10,994 bases of DNA from an uncultured Gemmatimonadota bacterium (GTDB lineage: Bacteria > Gemmatimonadota > Gemmatimonadetes > Gemmatimonadales > Gemmatimonadaceae): positions 1 through 10,994 of the forward strand of contig CAMLIT010000133.1 of the NCBI GenBank assembly GCA_946480295.1, read 5' to 3'. The notes beneath the pieces were generated by a model. The model was not told the DNA's origin and ran no database searches. It saw only the letters and a list, made by a program, of their open reading frames with translations. Numbering within the stretch: position 1 is the stretch's first letter; each line of letters starts with the position of its first letter. The position numbers were made by a program, and so were the translations under genes. Positions 6,586 through 10,994 of this stretch are shown here, piece after piece.

Positions 6586-6614
6586 ACGGGCGCGCCTCCC
6601 GCCTCCCGCATCCC

Positions 6615-8684
6615 CTACGTGAGCCTCTCCGCGACCACCTCGGCGATGTCGTACACCGGCACGGCCGAGTCCTTCGCCTTCAGGCCGTCGGTCATCATCG
6701 TCATGCAGAACGGACAGGCGACGGCGATGGCTTCGGCGCCGGTGGCGAGCAGCTCCTCGGTGCGTTCCATGTTGATGCGCTTCCCCTGCTTCTCCTCCAT
6801 CCACATCCGCCCGCCCCCGGCGCCGCAGCAGAGGCCCCGGCTGCGCGAGCGCGGCGCCTCGACGAGGTTCACGACCGGGAGCGCGCGCTTCAGCGTCTCG
6901 CGCGGCTCGTCGAAGATGTCGTTGTACCGGCCGAGGTAGCACGAGTCGTGGTAGGCCATCGTCAACGCCCGACCCTCGTCCGTCTTCAGCGGCACGCGGT
7001 CGTCCTGGAGGAGCCGGTCGATGAAGGTGGAGTGGTGGATCACCTCGTAGTTGCCACCGAGCTGCGGGAACTCGTTCCCGAGCTGGTGGAAGCAGTGGGG
7101 GCAGCTCGTGACGATCGTCGTGACCTTGTAGCGGTCGAGCGTCTCGATGGTGTCCTTCGCCAGCATCTGGTACAGGTACTCGTTCCCCATGCGGCGCGCC
7201 GGGTCGCCGTGGCAGTGCTCCTCCTGCCCGAGGATGGCGAAGCTGATGTTGCACGCCTTGAGGATGCGGGCGAAGGCGACGGTGATCTTCTTCGCCCGGT
7301 CGTCGAACGACCCCATGCACCCGACCCAGAAGAGCACGTCCGGGCGCACGCCGCGCTCCGCCAGCTCGGCCATCGTGGGGATGTCCAGCCCCTCGGCCCA
7401 CTGCGCGCGGTCGGCGGGGCTGAACGCCCACGGGGCGCCGTTGCGCTCGAGCGACTGGAACGCCGGCTGGAGCTCCTCGGGGAAGCGCGACTCCGTGAGC
7501 ACGAGGTAGCGCCGCATCTGGTTGATGATGTCGAGCTGGTCGATCGACACCGGGCACTCCTGCACGCAGGCGCGGCAGCTCGTGCACTGCCAGAGCTCCT
7601 CCTCGGTGATGTACGTGCCGAGGAGGCGGTCCTCCATCACCTGCTCCGCCGTCTTCGCGCCGGCGTCGCCGCCCTCGCCGTGCACGAGCATCGGCCGCAG
7701 GAACTCCATGCGGTCGTCGAGCACCACGGGGCCCTTCTCCATGAGCCGCATGCGCGAGTTCACGACGATCTTGCGCGGGCTCAGCACCTTGCCGGTGATG
7801 TTCGCCGGGCAGGCCGCGGTGCAGCGGCCGCACTCGGTGCAGGAGTAGCCGTCGAGGAGGTTCTTCCAGGTGAGCTGCTCGACGTCGGCCGCGCCGAACG
7901 ATTCCACCTCCGCCTCGAGATCCATCGGCCGCATCACGGCGTCCTCGCCCTTCCAGCTCGTGTTGGAGAGGAAGACGTTGAAGAGCGACGTGACCACGTG
8001 CAGGTGCTTCGAGTACGGCAGGTAGTTGAGGAACGCGAGGATGAGCAGCGCGTGCAGCCAGAAGCAGACGCGATACGGCAGCGGCGACGGATGCAGGGCG
8101 ACGGTCGCGATGCCGGCGGCGAGGAGGCGCGAGACGAACTTCTCCGGGCCGACGAGCTCCGGACGCCAGAGGGACAGGAACGCGTTGGCGAAGAGGAGCG
8201 TGACCATCAGGCCGCCGATCATCCCGAGGATGATGTAGGCGTCCAGGTGCTCGATGTTGTCCCCCTCGAGCCGCCGCGGGTGGAGCACGAGCCGCCGGTA
8301 GAACGCGAACGCGACGGCGCCGAGCACGAAGAGGGCGAAGGCGTCCTGCGACACGCCGTAGAGCGCGTAGACGGGGCCGGGGAGGATGTGCTCGTAGCTG
8401 AACCCCGACCAGACTCCCTGGAGCATGATCTCGATCGTGCCGGCGCCGAGCACGAGGAAGCCCCAGAAGATCGTCGCGTGCATCGCGCCCGCGATCGGCT
8501 CGCGAAAGAGCTTCCGCTGCGCGATGCCGATGGTGGCGACGTTCCAGAGGCGCGCCCAGAGCCGGTCCGTGCGGTCCAGCCGCTCGCCGAGCCGCAGGTA
8601 GCCGATGAGGCGCTGGACGTTCAGCGCGAAGAACCCGACGGCGACGACGAAGACAGCGAGGAAGACGGCATTCTCAGCGGTCAT
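6615..8684 (-). CDS. ETF:menaquinone oxidoreductase-type membrane iron-sulfur protein (EMO; cytochrome b + 2x4Fe-4S + 2xCCG)
   Basis: The 689-residue protein would pass electrons from reduced EtfAB to menaquinone. Residues 1-225 hold five or six membrane helices resembling the NarI/HdrE cytochrome b fold; candidate haem ligands are H69 (AMHATIFWGF), H212 and H229. Two ferredoxin motifs follow, C282/285/288/292 (CTECGRCTAAC) and C367/370/373/377 (CTSCRACVQEC). Two CCG (HdrB/HdrD-like) domains come next. The first has C456, C491 and C528/C531 (TSCPHC), with HCHGD in place of the CCG motif. The second is complete, with C582, C619-C620-G and C657/C660 (ACPFC). Fusion of these modules next to etfBA is the known layout of EMO (DUF224) proteins, which replace flavoprotein ETF-QO in many anaerobes and other bacteria. 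The ATG at 8684 starts just before the first helix, without a visible Shine-Dalgarno sequence. A generic heterodisulfide-reductase-like role is the alternative. Confidence 0.9.
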   Translation of the reverse strand: MTAENAVFLAVFVVAVGFFALNVQRLIGYLRLGERLDRTDRLWARLWNVATIGIAQRKLFREPIAGAMHATIFWGFLVLGAGTIEIMLQGVWSGFSYEHILPGPVYALYGVSQDAFALFVLGAVAFAFYRRLVLHPRRLEGDNIEHLDAYIILGMIGGLMVTLLFANAFLSLWRPELVGPEKFVSRLLAAGIATVALHPSPLPYRVCFWLHALLILAFLNYLPYSKHLHVVTSLFNVFLSNTSWKGEDAVMRPMDLEAEVESFGAADVEQLTWKNLLDGYSCTECGRCTAACPANITGKVLSPRKIVVNSRMRLMEKGPVVLDDRMEFLRPMLVHGEGGDAGAKTAEQVMEDRLLGTYITEEELWQCTSCRACVQECPVSIDQLDIINQMRRYLVLTESRFPEELQPAFQSLERNGAPWAFSPADRAQWAEGLDIPTMAELAERGVRPDVLFWVGCMGSFDDRAKKITVAFARILKACNISFAILGQEEHCHGDPARRMGNEYLYQMLAKDTIETLDRYKVTTIVTSCPHCFHQLGNEFPQLGGNYEVIHHSTFIDRLLQDDRVPLKTDEGRALTMAYHDSCYLGRYNDIFDEPRETLKRALPVVNLVEAPRSRSRGLCCGAGGGRMWMEEKQGKRINMERTEELLATGAEAIAVACPFCMTMMTDGLKAKDSAVPVYDIAEVVAERLT

Positions 8685-8692
8685 GGCATCAA

Positions 8693-8727
8693 AGGCGAGG
8701 GTCGAGGGGCGAGGGTCGAGGGTCGAG
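8693..8727 (-). repeat. Heptamer array upstream of the EMO gene
   Basis: Five contiguous 7-base units on the plus strand (AGGCGAG, GGTCGAG, GGGCGAG, GGTCGAG, GGTCGAG) read CTCGACC/CTCGCCC on the minus strand. The array starts 9 bases before the oxidoreductase start codon and so would lie in its translation initiation region. Confidence 0.8.
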
Positions 8728-8805
8728 TCGGGGCGAGGGGCCGGGGATGCGGGACGCGAGCTTGCGGCGACGGATCTCGACTCTCGACCGTCGACCCTCG
8801 ACCCT
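8712..8805 (-). repeat. 15-bp inverted repeat between etfA and the EMO gene
   Basis: AGGGTCGAGGGTCGA (8712-8726) is the exact reverse complement of 8791-8805, which includes part of the etfA stop codon. The arms are heptamer arrays in opposite orientation, separated by 64 bases. In the etf transcript they could fold into a long GC hairpin at the etfA/EMO junction, affecting mRNA stability or read-through. The fold is seen in sequence; the function is inferred. Confidence 0.6.
8776..8803 (+). repeat. Heptamer array at the 3' end of etfA
   Basis: Four units, CTCGACT, CTCGACC, GTCGACC and CTCGACC, run on the plus strand and end directly at the etfA stop codon (8804-8806). They are the opposite orientation of the array at 8693-8727. 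Confidence 0.8.
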
Positions 8806-9787
8806 ATTGCCTGCGCGCCTGCTTCACCGCCTCCGTCAGCGCCGGCACGACCTCGAACACGTCGCCGACGATGCCGTAGTCGGCGAGCTTGAAGATCGGC
8901 GCTTCCTTGTCCTTGTTGATGGCGACGATCGTCTTCGCGGTGCGCATCCCCGCGACGTGCTGGATCGCGCCGGAGATGCCGACGGCGACGTAGAGCTGCG
9001 GGCTGACGACGCGCCCCGTCTGCCCGATCTGCTCCGTCTGCGGGCGCCACCCCTCGTCGGCGACGGCACGCGTGCAGCCGACGGCCGCGTTGCCGAACGC
9101 GTCGGCGAGCTGCTCGACGAGCTTGAAGTTGTCGGCGGACTTGAGCCCGCGCCCACCGCTGATGATGACCGGCGCCTCGCCGAGATCGGGTCGGCCGGCG
9201 CGCCCCTGGATGAGCTCCTTCACCGTGACCCGCTCGCTCGCCGGATCGGCCGCCGGAGCCATCGTCTCGGTGCGCGCGGTGCGGGCGCTCTCCGCGGGCG
9301 TCCACGCGCTCGGCCGGATGCTCAGCACCGCCGGCGAGCCGGTGACGGCGAGGGTGACGATCACCTTGTTGGCGAAGCCGGGGTGGCGGACGACGAGGGT
9401 GTCGCCCTGCGGCTCGATCGAGATGACGTCGGACGCGATCGGCGCGTCGAGCTTCGCGGCGACGCGCGGGGCGAGGTCGCGGCCCTGCGCCGAGAAGGGG
9501 ACGATCACCGCGCGGTAGTCGCCGCTCTTCGCCCGGGCGGCGAGCGTGGCCGCCACCGCCTCGCGCCGGTAGCCGTCGAAGGCGGGGTTCTCGACGACGA
9601 CGACGACGTCGGCGCCGTGGCGGCCGAGCTGCTCCGCCTTCGCCGCGATCCCCGGCGGGCCGGCGACGAGGACGTGGACCTCGCCGCCGATCCGGTCGGC
9701 GAGCTGCCGCGCGGCCGTCGTCGCCTCGAGCGCGGCCTTCCGCAGGTCGGCGCCGCGGGTCTCGGCGTATGCTAGAACGTTAGGCAT
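8804..9787 (-). CDS. etfA: Electron transfer flavoprotein alpha subunit
   Basis: The 327-residue protein is the FAD-binding partner in the EtfAB heterodimer, which collects electrons from acyl-CoA dehydrogenases. The N-terminal domain (about 1-185) is the ETF nucleotide-binding-like fold, with [17 protein letters not shown] (97-113) typical of the subunit. The C-terminal FAD domain carries the hallmark [12 protein letters not shown] (210-221), then [15 protein letters not shown] (235-249), the flavin-contacting [17 protein letters not shown] (250-266) and [12 protein letters not shown] (270-281). It ends with [20 protein letters not shown], as expected. It follows etfB after 97 bases containing a repeat, and precedes the oxidoreductase gene. 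The ATG at 9787 gives a start directly on the first beta strand (MPNVLAYAE), while the ribosome site is weak. Nothing suggests the bifurcating EtfAB type beyond context that cannot be judged here. Confidence 0.96.
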   Translation of the reverse strand: MPNVLAYAETRGADLRKAALEATTAARQLADRIGGEVHVLVAGPPGIAAKAEQLGRHGADVVVVVENPAFDGYRREAVAATLAARAKSGDYRAVIVPFSAQGRDLAPRVAAKLDAPIASDVISIEPQGDTLVVRHPGFANKVIVTLAVTGSPAVLSIRPSAWTPAESARTARTETMAPAADPASERVTVKELIQGRAGRPDLGEAPVIISGGRGLKSADNFKLVEQLADAFGNAAVGCTRAVADEGWRPQTEQIGQTGRVVSPQLYVAVGISGAIQHVAGMRTAKTIVAINKDKEAPIFKLADYGIVGDVFEVVPALTEAVKQARRQ

Positions 9788-9841
9788 GTGTCTTCGGGAG
9801 AAATCGTTGGCTCGGGTCGGCGCCCTCGCTCGGCGCGGGCT

Positions 9842-9867
9842 GGATCCCTCGCCGCGCTCGGGATGCG
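9842..9867 (+). repeat. Diverged ATCCC...GGGAT interspersed repeat between etfB and etfA
   Basis: ATCCCTCGCCGCGCTCGGGATG (9844-9865) matches the ATCCTTCGCTTCGCTCAGGATG element at 6561-6582 in 18 of 22 positions, the changes being mainly T or A to C or G. The arms ATCCC (9844-9848) and GGGAT (9860-9864) can pair. It fills part of the 97-base gap inside the etf operon. Confidence 0.6.
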
Positions 9868-9886
9868 CTGCCGGCGCAGGGCGCCA

Positions 9887-10639
9887 TCAGAGCACCTTCG
9901 CTTCCGTCTGCAGCAGCCTGACGAGCTCCGGCACGGCGGCCGCGCCCTCGCCGATGATCCGGCCGGCGGCGCGATCGGGTGGGAGCTCCATCTTCTGGAC
10001 CTTCACGCGCACCGGCCCGAGCTGCGCCGGCTTCTGCTCGAGCGGCTTCTTCTTCGCCGCCATGATCCCCTTGAGCGACGGATACCGAGGGCGCGCGATC
10101 CCCTCGTCGATCGACACGACCGCGGGGAGCGGGAACTCGACCACCTCCGCCGCGCCCTCCAGCTCGCGCCGCGCCGTCCCCCGCCCGCCGGCGATGTCGA
10201 GCTTCGACACGGCGGTGACCGTGGGGAGGTCCAGCAGCTCGCCGGTCATCGTCGGCACGATGCCCGCCGACGTGTCGAAGGCGTGCTTGCCGAACAGGAT
10301 CAGGTCGTAGCCGCCGTCCTTCAGCTCCGCGGCAAGTGCCTTCGCGACGGCGGCGCCGTCGTATGGCAGCGCGTCGGTCCTGAGCTGCACCGCGCGGTCG
10401 GCGCCCATGCTCATCGCCTTGCGCAGCACTTCCTGGACGGTGTCGGGGCCGACGGAGACGACGACGGTCTCGCCCTTCCCCTCCTTCTCGTTGAGCTGGA
10501 GGGCCACCTCGACGGCATAGCCGGCGAAGTCGTCGATGTCGAACTTCAGCCCGGCCTCGTCGATCCCCGTGCCGCTCGCCGCGATCCGGAAGCGCGACTC
10601 GGAGTCGGGGGTGCGCTTGATACAGACGGCAATCTTCAC
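9887..10639 (-). CDS. etfB: Electron transfer flavoprotein beta subunit
   Basis: The 250-residue protein is the AMP-binding subunit of ETF and docks with dehydrogenases through its recognition loop. Diagnostic segments are MKIAVCIKRTPD (1-12), ID..F..YAVE.AL.L (35-50), VSVGPDTVQEVLRKAMSMGADRAV (61-84), ILFGKHAFDTSAGIVPTMTGELLDLP (114-139) and the recognition loop ARPRYPSLKGIMAAKKKPLE (182-201). That loop resembles the human PRYATLPNIMKAKKK, where Lys200 and Lys203 are methylated by METTL20. By eye, the first position is Ala194 here and the second is Lys197. The start is GTG (10639), with GAGG seven bases upstream on the coding strand. It is the first gene of the minus-strand operon etfB-etfA-EMO, with a CRP-like palindrome in front. 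Confidence 0.96.
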   Translation of the reverse strand: MKIAVCIKRTPDSESRFRIAASGTGIDEAGLKFDIDDFAGYAVEVALQLNEKEGKGETVVVSVGPDTVQEVLRKAMSMGADRAVQLRTDALPYDGAAVAKALAAELKDGGYDLILFGKHAFDTSAGIVPTMTGELLDLPTVTAVSKLDIAGGRGTARRELEGAAEVVEFPLPAVVSIDEGIARPRYPSLKGIMAAKKKPLEQKPAQLGPVRVKVQKMELPPDRAAGRIIGEGAAAVPELVRLLQTEAKVL

Positions 10640-10646
10640 CGCCGAA

Positions 10647-10650
10647 CCTC
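10647..10650 (-). promoter_or_regulatory. Shine-Dalgarno sequence for etfB
   Basis: GAGG on the minus strand stands 7 bases before the GTG start codon and supports this non-ATG start. Confidence 0.55.
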
Positions 10651-10653
10651 GCT

Positions 10654-10669
10654 TGTGAATGATTTCACG
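10654..10669. promoter_or_regulatory. CRP/FNR-type palindrome upstream of etfB
   Basis: TGTGA-ATGATT-TCACG matches the CRP consensus TGTGA-N6-TCACA at nine of ten defined positions and contains the perfect arms GTGAA/TTCAC. It is an AT-richer island in GC-rich DNA, 15 to 30 bases before the etfB start codon. A CRP/FNR-family regulator, or another dimeric repressor, could bind here. Its closeness to the start codon suits repression better than activation unless transcription starts very near. The site is seen; the regulator is inferred. Confidence 0.4.
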
Positions 10670-10760
10670 AAAAAGTTAGTAGGTACGGCAGAGAACAGAA
10701 GAGACGGCGGTACGACTCGGCGACGCGCGCGCAGCGGCGCGGCGACTGCTTGGGAGCGGA

Positions 10761-10820
10761 AGAGCAGGAAGAGCAGGAACTCGTGGGTCAGGAACCAGTG
10801 GGTCGGGAACTAGTGGACAG
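10761..10820 (+). repeat. Tandem 9-mers followed by three 15-bp units
   Basis: AGAGCAGGA occurs twice in a row at 10761-10778. Three 15-base units follow at 10776-10790 (GGAACTCGTGGGTCA), 10791-10805 (GGAACCAGTGGGTCG) and 10806-10820 (GGAACTAGTGGACAG). The first two differ at three positions; the third is more diverged at its end. The array sits about 140 bases upstream of etfB. Confidence 0.75.
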
Positions 10821-10851
10821 AGGAGCGACGCGCCGCGTCCCGCGTCGTCCT

Positions 10852-10886
10852 CTCGTCCCTCGTCCCTCGTCGCTCGCCCCTCGTCC
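10852..10886 (+). repeat. Heptamer array, five units (CTCGTCC type)
   Basis: CTCGTCC, CTCGTCC, CTCGTCG, CTCGCCC and CTCGTCC run without interruption. An upstream stretch at 10834-10848 reads CGCGTCC-CGCGTCG in the same 7-base style. The units share the CTCGNCC core with the arrays flanking etfA. Confidence 0.8.
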
Positions 10887-10994
10887 CCCCCGCGCCGCCC
10901 CCCCCCCCCCGCCCCCCACCCCCGACATGAACCCGGTCAGCCCCCGCACCCCCGGGCCCCGTTGGGTTTGTGTATTCCCGGTGGGAGCGGGCTT
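10887..10994. other. C-rich right end, possible contig-end artefact
   Basis: Long C homopolymers change abruptly to a G/T mixture (GTTGGGTTTGTGTATTCCC) with no coding pattern. This resembles the other extremity of the window. Low-quality assembly ends are the simplest explanation. Confidence 0.4.

Larger units (their letters stand above)
10640..10994. other. Gene-free region upstream of etfB, rich in short repeats
   Basis: These 355 bases hold no convincing gene. From left to right they contain the etfB ribosome site and CRP-like palindrome, an AT-richer stretch to about 10685 that probably includes the etfB promoter (no confident -35/-10 pair), tandem 9-mers and 15-mers (10761-10820), heptamers (10852-10886), and a C-rich disordered end after 10885 that looks like poor sequence. 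Confidence 0.55.

Noticed and set aside
6498..8879. Very long plus-strand open frame (793 codons) opposite the oxidoreductase gene
   Set aside because: It is the antisense shadow of a gene with all expected motifs; histidine/arginine/glutamate-rich translation and lack of stops are typical of the opposite strand of high-GC genes.
8685..9305. N-terminal extension of the oxidoreductase frame into etfA
   Set aside because: It reads an alternative frame of etfA and the heptamer repeats; the membrane protein begins properly at the ATG at 8684.
9765..9775. TATGCTAGAAC as a plus-strand extended -10 promoter
   Set aside because: It lies within the etfA N-terminal codons and no plus-strand gene follows, so the resemblance is probably incidental.
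9788..10813. 341-codon plus-strand frame across etfB
   Set aside because: Antisense shadow of etfB running on into the repeat region; no ribosome site or family resemblance.
1..10994. CRISPR array, tRNA, transposase or phage attachment site
   Set aside because: No regularly spaced 25-40 base repeats, cloverleaf-like sequence or transposase-like protein was seen; the 39-bp repeats are isolated and inverted.

Overview
The window is very GC-rich, with third codon positions almost all G or C, and looks like a chromosomal contig from an aerobic, menaquinone-using bacterium. The codon use, the lipoprotein-type PBP4, the Big_2 lipoprotein-like gene, the fused ETF:quinone oxidoreductase and the many short intergenic repeats suggest Gemmatimonadota or a similar lineage. 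This is an inference and no marker gene proves it. Both extremities are low-complexity C/G runs that look unlike the rest, so the window may be a whole contig with poor-quality ends.

Left part, plus strand (169-5653): a 6-pyruvoyl-tetrahydropterin synthase/QueD-family enzyme; a four-CxxC FdhE-like protein; MobA; a lipoprotein D-Ala-D-Ala carboxypeptidase of the PBP4/S13 family; MoeA; and a class I methyltransferase. The last three are chained by two identical 4-base GTGA start/stop overlaps. The theme is molybdenum-cofactor maturation (MobA, MoeA, FdhE), with no molybdoenzyme structural gene in view. A Big_2 domain secreted protein (5718-6452) follows, with its own strong ribosome binding site.

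Right part, minus strand (10639 down to 6615): etfB, etfA and a 689-residue membrane protein. That protein fuses a cytochrome b-like domain, two 4Fe-4S motifs and two CCG domains, which is the architecture of the ETF:menaquinone oxidoreductase (EMO) family. Together they form a route from acyl-CoA dehydrogenases through electron transfer flavoprotein into the menaquinone pool. A CRP-like palindrome lies just upstream of etfB.

The two halves may be linked. The methyltransferase resembles METTL20/ETFBKMT, which methylates lysines in the EtfB recognition loop, and the EtfB encoded here carries that loop with a lysine triplet.

The non-coding DNA is unusually structured. It contains an inverted pair of 39-bp repeats 6.4 kb apart (38/39 identical), two copies of a widespread ATCCTTCGCTTCGCTCAGGAT-type repeat, heptamer arrays of consensus CKCGNCC in three intergenic regions, and a three-unit 15-bp tandem repeat. 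Each gap inside the etf operon contains a different repeat able to form a hairpin. No tRNA, rRNA, CRISPR array or transposase was seen.
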